Under the pieces are notes generated by a model. That model had not been told where the DNA came from and did not search any database. It worked only from the letters and a program-made list of their open reading frames with translations. Source: Tritonibacter scottomollicae (GTDB taxonomy: Bacteria > Pseudomonadota > Alphaproteobacteria > Rhodobacterales > Rhodobacteraceae). From it: a DNA stretch of 64,000 nucleotides. The translations under genes and the position numbers were made by a program. Below are positions 42,591 through 50,123 of this stretch, in pieces. Each line of letters opens with the position of its first letter. Within the stretch, counting starts at the first letter, position 1. The stretch spans positions 1 through 64,000 of the forward strand of contig NZ_PVUF01000013.1 of NCBI RefSeq assembly GCF_003003215.1. The letters are read 5' to 3'.

Positions 42591-43517
42591 TTAGCTTTGC
42601 CACGCAGCGTTCAGCGCGCTGCGTGTGTGGGAAAGGGTTGGAATGGGAGCTACTGCGCCGTAACCAGTTGTCGAAATCGCCGCCGCCATATTCGCGTGTT
42701 CTGCGGCTGCAAACGGGTCTTGCGTGTCCAGCAGGCTTGCCAAGAATGCGCCGTTGAAACAGTCGCCGGCTCCGGTGGCGTCCTTGGCGTCGACGCGATG
42801 CCCCGGAAGGGTACGCATGTCGCCGTCGACAGAGATCAGCACCCCGTCTGCGCCCAGTGTCAGCGCCACGATGCGGGGGCCGAGGTCGTGATAAAACCTG
42901 ACAATCTCCTCCGGAGGCTGCAGCCCGGTCAGTTGTCGCGCATCATCCAAACCGGGCAGCGCGATGTCACAGGCGACCATCACGCTGTGGGTCACCTCCC
43001 GTGCAACCTCAAGCGGCCAGAGCGCAACGCGCAGGTTGGGGTCAAAGGCGAACACGCCACCTGCAGTCCGGGTGGCCTCTGCGGCTGCAACGACCGCAGC
43101 CCGCATGCTGTCAGAGACTGCGAGACTGATACCGGAGGCGTAAAACATCGGGCAGGACTGCAAGGCATCCAGAGGCAACTCATCAGGTGCAAGGCGGCTC
43201 GCGGCTGAACCTTTGCGGCGGTAGGTGAAATGGTGGCCATCCGTGTCATGGGTCACAAAATAGACGCCGGTTTCCTCGCCTTGCGCCTCGGTAACATTGG
43301 CGGTTGAGACGCCTTCATCGGTCCAGAGGCCGCATAGTGCCGCGCCGAAGGGATCAATGCCGACACGTGTGATCAGCCCTGCATTGACCCCGTGTCGCGA
43401 CGCAGAGATCGCCACGTTGGACACATCGCCGCCAAACCCCATGGCGAACTGACCCTCGGGTGTTTGATTGAACTCGACCAGCGGTTCGCCGAGGCAGAGG
43501 ATCTGCGCCGCGCTCAC
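42591..43517 (-). CDS. kdgK: PfkB-family sugar kinase, 2-keto-3-deoxygluconate kinase type
   Basis: This 308-residue ribokinase-fold protein shows KDG-kinase wording: CLGEPLVEFNQ at the start, FGGDVSNVAI near 29, FTYRRKGSAASRLAP near 97-111, FDPNLRVALWP near 157, and the catalytic DATGAGDCFNGAFL near 246-259. Such enzymes phosphorylate 2-keto-3-deoxygluconate to KDPG for the Entner-Doudoroff aldolase. Its start overlaps the PLP enzyme stop by 4 bases. The substrate call is a family inference; other PfkB sugars remain possible. Confidence 0.8.
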   Translation of the reverse strand: MSAAQILCLGEPLVEFNQTPEGQFAMGFGGDVSNVAISASRHGVNAGLITRVGIDPFGAALCGLWTDEGVSTANVTEAQGEETGVYFVTHDTDGHHFTYRRKGSAASRLAPDELPLDALQSCPMFYASGISLAVSDSMRAAVVAAAEATRTAGGVFAFDPNLRVALWPLEVAREVTHSVMVACDIALPGLDDARQLTGLQPPEEIVRFYHDLGPRIVALTLGADGVLISVDGDMRTLPGHRVDAKDATGAGDCFNGAFLASLLDTQDPFAAAEHANMAAAISTTGYGAVAPIPTLSHTRSALNAAWQS

Positions 43518-44569
43518 CAGACCTGCCCTCTTGCAGCAACGGGTTCTGGACCCAAGATCTTGTCTCCGCGCAGCAACGTGACATGCTCGAGCATGTTGGC
43601 GACGACGCAGGCATGGTTTGGCACGATCCGCAGCTGGTCGCCGACAGAAAGCCCGGTGGGGGCATCGCTGACGATGCGGCCATGCTCCTCGCTCAGCTGG
43701 TCGATTGTCAGATCTGGGTGCCCAAGCACATGACCAAAACCGTCCAACCCGAGGAGGTCCGAGGTCAGAACCTTTGACCCCGCGTCGATCACTGCGCGGG
43801 TTTCAGTCGGCGTCGACACCACCGTGGCCAGCACCGTCAGCGCACAATCGGACCATTGGCATGTGCCACGTGTCACCAAGGAGCGGTCGTTATAGATATA
43901 GGTTCCGATCCGGTATTCAGTTGCCATCGGCATTTCATGCGCGCGCCACATGTCGGGGGAGCCGCCAGAGGAAATCACATCCACGGTCAGGTCCGTGGTC
44001 TCGATCAGGTCCTTGGCTTCCGCGAGCCATGTTGTCACGGCAGTTGCGGCGCCCGCAGGCGGGTAGGTCATCAGCCCGGCAAACTGCAGGCCTGGCAAAT
44101 CCTCGATCGCTTGCGCCAATGCCGCCGCCGCCGCCGGGGTGGCCACACCACACCGATCCGCGCCGGTATTGCATTCCACCAACACTGGCAGGGGCGTTGC
44201 CGCATCGGCAAAACCGTCACTCAGTCCCTGCGCCACGGTTATGTTGTCCGCGACGACCGACAGACGGACGCGATCTGACAGGGCGCGCAGTCGCGCGACT
44301 TTTTCACGACCAAGGATGTTGTACGTCAGCAGGACATCGTGAATATCGCCATTTGCAACCATGGCTTCTGCTTCGGTGATTTTCTGGCAGGTGATGCCGA
44401 TCGCACCTTGCTGCACCTGAAACTTTGCCAGACGCGGCAGTTTGTGCGTTTTGATATGGGGGCGAAGTTGCAGTCCGTGGCTGTCGCAATAGCTCTGGAA
44501 AGCGCGGACATTGGCCTCGGCAATATCCAGATCGACCAGAACGGCGGGGGTGTCCAGGGGCAGGTTCAT
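43514..44569 (-). CDS. PLP enzyme, D-threonine aldolase/D-serine dehydratase-like (fold type III)
   Basis: This 351-residue protein has the alanine-racemase-like N-terminal barrel with the PLP lysine in LRPHIKTHK (K40) and a C-terminal metal site with His and Cys in NHACVVANM (about 330). The family includes D-threonine aldolase, eukaryotic-type D-serine dehydratase and, as far as I recall, D-glucosaminate dehydratase. The ATG at 44569 shares one base with the upstream stop (TGATG) and has GAGGAG 8 bases away; a GTG at 44578 would be too close to it. Next to a KDG-type kinase, a dehydratase making 2-keto-3-deoxy acids is attractive. Confidence 0.8.
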   Translation of the reverse strand: MNLPLDTPAVLVDLDIAEANVRAFQSYCDSHGLQLRPHIKTHKLPRLAKFQVQQGAIGITCQKITEAEAMVANGDIHDVLLTYNILGREKVARLRALSDRVRLSVVADNITVAQGLSDGFADAATPLPVLVECNTGADRCGVATPAAAAALAQAIEDLPGLQFAGLMTYPPAGAATAVTTWLAEAKDLIETTDLTVDVISSGGSPDMWRAHEMPMATEYRIGTYIYNDRSLVTRGTCQWSDCALTVLATVVSTPTETRAVIDAGSKVLTSDLLGLDGFGHVLGHPDLTIDQLSEEHGRIVSDAPTGLSVGDQLRIVPNHACVVANMLEHVTLLRGDKILGPEPVAARGQVW

Positions 44570-46035
44570 CAGGCGCACTCCTCTGCATGTGGCGCATCGA
44601 CACGCGGCCAGAGCGCACGGGTCAGGTGCGTGTAGTCCGTATGGATCGGATTGTTTGGATAAGGGCCATCAACGGCAGCGTAGAGGATCTCTCCGGCGAC
44701 CGGCGCAAAGGCCCCGTGAAAGTGGTTGGTGGATTTCACGATCACGATGCGCTTATTCGCAATGTCGATGCCGAGATTGGTGAAGAGATCCGGCGAAAAC
44801 GTCTGGCTGCGATTGGTGTTCAGCACGATGTCCAGATCCCCGATACGGATCACCGCGCAGTCACCGAGGGGAACCACCGAGGTGCCGAAGCTTTGTACCG
44901 CGTCGCGTTGCAGCCGCGTGACGGTGACCTTGGCATCAATCGGCGCGCCCGCGTGGGCGGAGGTCTTGCCGCCAAACCGCAAGTCCAATTCAGCGCCTTC
45001 ACCAGCGGCAAAACACAGGCGCACCGCCATCGGATCCCAGATGGTCCCCAACGCCACACCGCCAAGGTTCTGGTTCAGGGCTTCCTGCAGCAGGATCGTG
45101 GAGTCGCCAGCGACCCCGCCGCCGGGATTGTCCCAGACATCCGCCACCACCACGGGCGTCCTGTCACTCGCATCCGCACGCCGAAGCGCCTCGGCGGGGG
45201 GCAGAAAGTCCGGTTTGGTGCGCCCACGAAAGCCAAAAAGCTCCATCCCCAGAACACGTGCAAGCTGATCGCCGCGTGCTGCGTCATTATCAGTAATGAC
45301 AACAACTTTTGCGCCCAGGTCAGGACTGTCGCCGGCCATGAAGCCATGGATGACAGAGCCCGACAGGATGTCGCCCTGCTCTTCCAAGCTCATGATCTTG
45401 TCCACAAAACCGCGCATCGGCTGAATGCTGGTGGGCAGAACATCCATCATGCGCACGTCGAAAACAGAGATCCGCGGCGCGATCTCACCCCGTGCAGCGC
45501 GCAGGGTCAGGTCGACGCAGGCCTCGCCCGCCTCGACAAAATCGGTGTGGGGGAATTCTTTGAATACGGTAATAATATCGGCGTTCTCGACGCGTTTGGC
45601 GCTCAGGTGGCTGTGCGGATCAAAGCTCACGCCGATCTTGGCACCCGGTCCCGTCAATGCGCGGGCGGACGCGATCAGTTCGCCTTCGCAATCGACGCAG
45701 CCGTCCGCGATCATCGCGCCATGCAGGCCCAATACCACCGCATCGACGGGCAGGGCGGCCTTCAACTGGCTCAGGACCTCATCGCGAAGATGCTCCCAGG
45801 TTGCCGCGCTCACCAGCCCGCCGGGTTCCGCCCATGTGGCGGTGCCCTCGATCAGGGTGAAACCTTCGTCCTTCGCCCGCCGCCGCAAGGCCGGAAATAC
45901 CGCCGAACATAGTGTTGGGGTGTCCGGGTGTTCTCCCGGCGGCGCGTAAAAGCTCTGCGCAAAATCAGAGAAATCGGTGCGCAGCGGCGAGAAGGTGTTG
46001 GTTTCGGTGGCAAGAGAAGCGCAGAAAACGCGCAT
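44569..46035 (-). CDS. M81/MlrC-family metallohydrolase
   Basis: This 488-residue protein has the MlrC N-terminal domain (ETNTFSPLRTDFSDF at the start, GLHGAMIADGCVDCEGELI near 103-121, DPHSHLSAK near 137) and the C-terminal MlrC domain (VVADVWDNPGGGVAGDSTIL near 285-304, VVIVKSTNHFHGAFAP-type segment near 450). MlrC was first seen as a peptidase in microcystin breakdown; most members are of unknown function and sit in catabolic operons beside transporters. Here it may open an amide of the imported compound. That is inference. Confidence 0.82.
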   Translation of the reverse strand: MRVFCASLATETNTFSPLRTDFSDFAQSFYAPPGEHPDTPTLCSAVFPALRRRAKDEGFTLIEGTATWAEPGGLVSAATWEHLRDEVLSQLKAALPVDAVVLGLHGAMIADGCVDCEGELIASARALTGPGAKIGVSFDPHSHLSAKRVENADIITVFKEFPHTDFVEAGEACVDLTLRAARGEIAPRISVFDVRMMDVLPTSIQPMRGFVDKIMSLEEQGDILSGSVIHGFMAGDSPDLGAKVVVITDNDAARGDQLARVLGMELFGFRGRTKPDFLPPAEALRRADASDRTPVVVADVWDNPGGGVAGDSTILLQEALNQNLGGVALGTIWDPMAVRLCFAAGEGAELDLRFGGKTSAHAGAPIDAKVTVTRLQRDAVQSFGTSVVPLGDCAVIRIGDLDIVLNTNRSQTFSPDLFTNLGIDIANKRIVIVKSTNHFHGAFAPVAGEILYAAVDGPYPNNPIHTDYTHLTRALWPRVDAPHAEECA

Positions 46036-46102
46036 GGGGCATATCCTTGAAATTTGGGTTCCGGGGCGCGCGCGTCAAAACCCGCGCCCCGGACGGGGAC
46101 CG

Positions 46103-47146
46103 TTAGTCGAGGTAAGAGGCGTCGTTGGCCTTCCCGACTTCGGATTTGAAGAGCGTCAGCAACTCGCCCGCCTTGGCGTCGAGGTTCTCCGCCACATGGG
46201 CCTCAAACGCGGGCTGAGTGGCACCGGCCATCGCGGCGCGTTGCTCGGCGGACAGGGCGGTCACTTCGATCTTGTCCATCAGACCTGCCAGACCGCGATC
46301 AGAGGCCTCGATGATGCGCGACAGACCGCGGCTGGCGGTGACGCAGCTTTCGGCGGCGGTGTGCAGGGTGTTCTGCTCCGCTTCGGTCAGACCCTCGTAG
46401 AAGGCCTTGTTGACCATGAAGGTGTAGGGCGAGAACAGGTGATTGGTCAGCGTCATGTGCTTTTGCACCTCGGCGAAATTCGCAAAGGAGATGATCGGCA
46501 CCGGGTTCATCTGACCGTCGATCACGCCGGTCTGCAGACCGGAATACACCTCACCCCAGCTGAGCGGATAGGCCTCGGCCCCCAGCGCCTGCACGATTTT
46601 CTGATGGCTCGGCAAGGTCATGGTGCGGATGCGGATGCCGTCGAAATCCTCAAGGTTTGCGATCTGGCGCTGAGAGTTGGTGACGGCAAAGAAGCCGCCG
46701 GTGTCGGGAAAGCCCAGCACCACAACGTCACCCAGCGCATCTTCGATGTCGGCCGCCAATGTTTCGCCGAACTCGCCGTCAAAGACGGAATAGGTGGAGG
46801 CGTTGTTGGCGAAGGCAAACGGCAGGTTCAGCACGTCGATGCGCGGGTAATAGCTGGCCAGCGCGCCGGTGGAGGTCAGCGTCGCCTGGATCACGCCATC
46901 GCGCACCTGCTGCACATGTTCGGCAGCGGTGCCAAGCTGGTTGGAGCCGAAAACCTCGACCGTGACGCTGCCATTGGTGTCGGCGGTCACGATGTTTTGG
47001 AACACGGCCGTGCAGGCATGGGCCGGGTTTTCAAACGGATCGGTCTTGTTGTCATGTCCAAAGCGGATGGTGCCACCGGCCATCGCGGAGCTTGCGGTCA
47101 GGGCGGCCAACGCGCCGACGGCAGCCGTTTTCAATGCTGTGTTCAT
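46103..47146 (-). CDS. TRAP transporter substrate-binding protein (DctP)
   Basis: This 347-residue protein has a Sec signal (MNTALKTAAVGALAALTASSAMA) and the DctP core, with the carboxylate-binding arginine in the GIRIRTMTLPSHQKIVQALG segment (about 174-193) and LQTGVIDGQMNP near 209. GAGGAAAA precedes the ATG. Its gene follows the permease genes in this operon, the reverse of the other TRAP operon in this window. The bound solute is an organic acid; a sugar acid or amino-sugar acid is suggested by the enzymes encoded downstream. Confidence 0.9.
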   Translation of the reverse strand: MNTALKTAAVGALAALTASSAMAGGTIRFGHDNKTDPFENPAHACTAVFQNIVTADTNGSVTVEVFGSNQLGTAAEHVQQVRDGVIQATLTSTGALASYYPRIDVLNLPFAFANNASTYSVFDGEFGETLAADIEDALGDVVVLGFPDTGGFFAVTNSQRQIANLEDFDGIRIRTMTLPSHQKIVQALGAEAYPLSWGEVYSGLQTGVIDGQMNPVPIISFANFAEVQKHMTLTNHLFSPYTFMVNKAFYEGLTEAEQNTLHTAAESCVTASRGLSRIIEASDRGLAGLMDKIEVTALSAEQRAAMAGATQPAFEAHVAENLDAKAGELLTLFKSEVGKANDASYLD

Positions 47147-47192
47147 TTGATTTTCCTCACTGTTGGGTTGGTTTTTTTTGGTGGTTGGTTGG

Positions 47193-47209
47193 GCCCCCGA
47201 TCAGGGGGC
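47193..47209 (-). terminator. Hairpin at the dctM stop
   Basis: GCCCCC (47193-47198) pairs with GGGGGC (47204-47209) around a 5-base loop that contains part of the dctM stop codon. It separates the permease genes from dctP and could protect or attenuate the message. Confidence 0.4.
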
Positions 47210-48487
47210 AAATCCGAGCGCACGCGGCAGCAACAGGGCCGCGTTCTCCCAGAATGCGAATAGGAAAAGGATGATCACTTCGGCGATCAGGAAGGGGGCG
47301 AGCTTCACTGAAATGCGCTCCAGCTTCTCGCCGGTCACCGAGGACAGAACGAAGAGGCAGGCCCCTACGGGGGGCGTCATCAATGAGATGTTGAGGGCCA
47401 GTACAAAGATGATGCCCGCGTGGATGGGCTCCAGTCCGATTTGTTCGGTGAGCGGCACGAGGACCGGCCCGAGGATGATCAGGATCGCGGTGATATCCAT
47501 CACCATGCCGACCACCAACAGAATGCAAATGATGATGGCGATGATGGCATAGGGGTTGTCCGACAGCCCCAGCACGGTGCTGGCGATGGCCTGCGGAATA
47601 CGCTCAAAGCTCATCCACCAGCCGAGGATGCCGGCAAAGGCGATGATGACGAAGATCACGCCGGTGATCCGCGCAGTGCGCACCAGCATCGCATAGAGTT
47701 CGCGGAAGGTCAGTGTGCGGTAGACGAAGAAGCCGATGAACAGCGCATAGGCCACAGCGATGGAGGCCGCTTCGGTCGGGGTGACGATGCCGCCAAGGAT
47801 GCCGCCTAGGATGATGATTGGCATCAAAAGCGCGGTGATCGACGAGAGGAAGGTCTGCCAGATTTCGCCCAATGTGGCGCCGCGTTCGGCTTTGGGCAGG
47901 TTCTCGCGTTTGCCGCCGATGGCGATTACGCTCATGCAGACGGCGCAAATCACCAGGCCGGGCAGCAGCCCTGCCGCGAACAATCCGCCGATCGAGACCC
48001 CCATCAGCGAGCCGTAGACCACCATCAGCCCCGAAGGAGGAATGGTCGGCCCGATGATCGACCCGGCCGCGGTGACCGCGCAGGCGTAGTCGCGTTTGTA
48101 GCCCTGCTTCACCATTGCGGGCACCAGCGTGCGGCCAAAGGCGGCGGCATCGGCGGTGGCAGATCCGGTGAGCCCGGCAAAGAACACCGAGGCCAGCATG
48201 TTTGTGTGCGCCAGCCCGCCCCGGAAGCGGCCCACCAGTACCTCTGCCAGTTTCACCAACCGTCCGGTGATGCCGGTGCTGTTCATGATCTCACCCGCCA
48301 GAATGAAGAACGGCATGGCGAGGAAGGGAAAAATATTGAGCCCGTTGAAGATCTTGCTGGGGCCAATGGCGAGAAACGTGGTGCCGCCGCCCATGGTGAA
48401 GATACCGATGACGCCCGCCAGGCCAATGGCAAAGCCGATCGGCATGCCAACGGCGAGGAGCAGGACAAAACAGAGGCCGACGATCAT
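47201..48487 (-). CDS. TRAP transporter large permease subunit (DctM)
   Basis: This 428-residue protein has the standard DctM length and sequence: LLLAVGMPIGFAIGLAGVIG at the start, TSSA-like GLTGSATADAAAFGRTLVPA near 110, and GGIVTPTEAASIAVAYALFI near 240. Start and DctQ stop overlap by 4 bases. It is the ion-coupled channel for the solute brought by the DctP encoded downstream. Confidence 0.94.
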   Translation of the reverse strand: MIVGLCFVLLLAVGMPIGFAIGLAGVIGIFTMGGGTTFLAIGPSKIFNGLNIFPFLAMPFFILAGEIMNSTGITGRLVKLAEVLVGRFRGGLAHTNMLASVFFAGLTGSATADAAAFGRTLVPAMVKQGYKRDYACAVTAAGSIIGPTIPPSGLMVVYGSLMGVSIGGLFAAGLLPGLVICAVCMSVIAIGGKRENLPKAERGATLGEIWQTFLSSITALLMPIIILGGILGGIVTPTEAASIAVAYALFIGFFVYRTLTFRELYAMLVRTARITGVIFVIIAFAGILGWWMSFERIPQAIASTVLGLSDNPYAIIAIIICILLVVGMVMDITAILIILGPVLVPLTEQIGLEPIHAGIIFVLALNISLMTPPVGACLFVLSSVTGEKLERISVKLAPFLIAEVIILFLFAFWENAALLLPRALGFAP

Positions 48488-49005
48488 GCGCCCGCTCCTT
48501 CTTCAGAGGGGGTGTCGGGCAGGTCGAGCTGACGGCCCATATCGCGGATCATCACCAGCACCACTTGCACGCAGGCCAAAGCTGCGGCGGTCGGGATCGC
48601 CGCGTAGAAAGGTTGCAGCGTCGCGCCGAGGATCATCGCCTGACGTTTGGCGCCGCTTTCGGCGAAGCCGATGCCGAACCAGAGTACGTAGAAGAACAGC
48701 GCAAATGTCATCAGGTCGATTCCGATCAGCATGGCACGGCGCAGGGGGGCAGGCAGGTTCAAGAGCACCGCCGTCAGGCCGATGTGTTCGCGCCGTGCGA
48801 TGCCCGAGGACACCGCCAGCATCGCGGCCCAGATCATCAGGTAACGGGCCAGCACCTCGGGCCAGGGCAGTTGCCAGTGAAAGAAGTAGCGATCCACGAC
48901 GCCGATCCAGACGTCGAGCACCAGCGCCACCATCAGCGCCGCAAGGATGACTTCGGTTCCCCGATTGAGCTGTCGGCTGATCCGATCTGCGATATCCCCA
49001 AGCAT
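48484..49005 (-). CDS. TRAP transporter small permease subunit (DctQ)
   Basis: This 173-residue protein has four membrane helices and the usual DctQ charge pattern. It is the first gene of a seven-gene operon (DctQ, DctM, DctP, M81 hydrolase, PLP enzyme, kinase, RidA). GGGGAGG precedes the ATG. Its promoter is flanked by two of the three repeated operators in the gap to rpiR. Confidence 0.88.
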   Translation of the reverse strand: MLGDIADRISRQLNRGTEVILAALMVALVLDVWIGVVDRYFFHWQLPWPEVLARYLMIWAAMLAVSSGIARREHIGLTAVLLNLPAPLRRAMLIGIDLMTFALFFYVLWFGIGFAESGAKRQAMILGATLQPFYAAIPTAAALACVQVVLVMIRDMGRQLDLPDTPSEEGAGA

Positions 49006-49023
49006 GAGCGCCTCCCCGCATTT

Positions 49024-49038
49024 TGTAATTAAGGTACA
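49024..49038. promoter_or_regulatory. Operator 1 for RpiR-type regulator, TGTA-N7-TACA
   Basis: TGTAATTAAGGTACA lies in the untranslated leader of dctQ, touching the predicted -10 element on its downstream side. It is one of three related 15-mers in this gap, with centres 52 and then 62 bases apart, close to whole helix turns. Confidence 0.6.
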
Positions 49039-49067
49039 TATTCACGGTTGCATCGTCGCTCGGTCAA
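49038..49067 (-). promoter_or_regulatory. Predicted promoter of the dctQMP-enzyme operon
   Basis: On the minus strand TTGACC (49062-49067) and GAATAT (49038-49043) are separated by 18 bases. The -10 match is only moderate. Operator 1 lies just downstream and operator 2 just upstream, an arrangement that would allow looping or blocking by a tetrameric regulator. Confidence 0.4.
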
Positions 49068-49075
49068 GTTATTTT

Positions 49076-49090
49076 TGTTACCAAAGTACA
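49076..49090. promoter_or_regulatory. Operator 2 for RpiR-type regulator (TGTT-N7-TACA variant)
   Basis: TGTTACCAAAGTACA differs from the other two copies by one base in the left arm. It lies upstream of the predicted -35 of the TRAP operon and between the two divergent promoters. Confidence 0.5.
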
Positions 49091-49125
49091 AATATCGAAG
49101 ATTTCAGGAAAAAACCGGCGTATGT

Positions 49126-49154
49126 TTGACGTCAAAATGTATCTTAGGTACAGA
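49126..49154 (+). promoter_or_regulatory. Predicted rpiR promoter
   Basis: TTGACG (49126-49131) and TACAGA (49149-49154) are separated by exactly 17 bases. Operator 3 occupies the spacer and the first bases of the -10, which predicts autorepression. The start codon is 29 bases after the -10. Confidence 0.55.
49138..49152. promoter_or_regulatory. Operator 3 for RpiR-type regulator, TGTA-N7-TACA
   Basis: TGTATCTTAGGTACA overlaps the predicted rpiR -10 element. The three copies share the form TGT(A/T)-N7-TACA, with AAGG, AAAG or TAGG just before the right arm. Confidence 0.6.
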
Positions 49155-49182
49155 ATCAAGGAGAGGTCTTCAGGAGTTACAG

Positions 49183-50088
49183 ATGCCGACAGTCGAATCC
49201 AGCCCGGCGCAGGGCGCTGTGGACCTGATCTCCAACCTGCGACAATTGCACGGTCAATTTGCAGCCAGGGAGCAGAAGGTCGCGGATTTTGTCGCGGCGC
49301 ATCTTGAGGATATATCGAGTATGACCATCGCGGAGCTGGCGGGGGCCTGCGGTGTCAGCACCCCAACCGTTGTGCGGTTTTGCCGAACGATGGGCTGTGA
49401 CGGGTTCCGCGACTTCAAATTGCGCTTGGCGCAGAACTTAGCGGTCAGCCTGCAATATCTCGCGCCCAGCCAGAGGGACGCGCAGGAGGGGAGCGTCAAC
49501 GCCGTCGATCAGGTACTGGGCGCTCTCTATGCGACCGTGAATGTCATGCGCCAACAGCTCGACCCAGAGCGCCTCGACGCGGCGGTGCAGGCCGTGGCGA
49601 CCGCCGGGCAGATCGTTGTGGCTGGCGTGGGTGGCGGCTCCACAATGGTGGCGCAGGAAGCGGCCAGCCGTCTGTTTCGGTTGGGTATCCCGGCTGTCGC
49701 GGTGTCCGATAGCTATCTGTTGCAGATGCGTGCGGCAACGTTGGGCAAGGGCGATGTGTTGCTGCTTGTGTCCACCAGTGGCGAGGCCGGCGAGATCGTC
49801 AGTGCGGCTGGTGTCGCGGGCGGCTATGGCGCCACTGTCATCGCGATTACCCGCCCCGACAGCCGTCTGGCGCAGGAGGCTACGATCGTGATCGAAGCCG
49901 ACCTGCCCGAGGATCCGGACATCCTGAAACCGACCGCCTCGCGTTATGCGCATTTGGTTATTGTCGATGCGCTGGCGATGTCGGTGGCGCAGCTCAGAAG
50001 CGAGGCCACGACGGAAAACCTGCGCCGCATCCGCGCCTCGCTCACCGCGTATCACGGGCGTACCGGACCACAGCCGCTGGGCGACTAA
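49183..50088 (+). CDS. RpiR/MurR-family transcriptional regulator
   Basis: This 301-residue protein has an N-terminal RpiR helix-turn-helix (about 15-90; MTIAELAGACGVSTPTVVRF) and a C-terminal SIS domain (about 130-270) that senses a phosphosugar. It is divergent from the TRAP-enzyme operon, and three operator-like repeats lie between. KDPG or a related sugar phosphate would be a fitting effector if the kinase call is right. The ATG at 49183 has CAGGAG upstream; an in-frame start at 49048 would run through the operators. Confidence 0.9.
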   Translation: MPTVESSPAQGAVDLISNLRQLHGQFAAREQKVADFVAAHLEDISSMTIAELAGACGVSTPTVVRFCRTMGCDGFRDFKLRLAQNLAVSLQYLAPSQRDAQEGSVNAVDQVLGALYATVNVMRQQLDPERLDAAVQAVATAGQIVVAGVGGGSTMVAQEAASRLFRLGIPAVAVSDSYLLQMRAATLGKGDVLLLVSTSGEAGEIVSAAGVAGGYGATVIAITRPDSRLAQEATIVIEADLPEDPDILKPTASRYAHLVIVDALAMSVAQLRSEATTENLRRIRASLTAYHGRTGPQPLGD

Positions 50089-50090
50089 AG

Positions 50091-50123
50091 GCCCAGCGGG
50101 ATTCTTCGCTCAACCCCGCTGGG
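50091..50123. terminator. Bidirectional hairpin between convergent rpiR and chiS-like genes
   Basis: GCCCAGCGGG (50091-50100) pairs exactly with CCCGCTGGGC (50114-50123). The loop contains the stop codon of the chiS-like gene, and the stem starts 2 bases after the rpiR stop. It can end transcription from both sides, though T-runs are absent. Confidence 0.6.
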
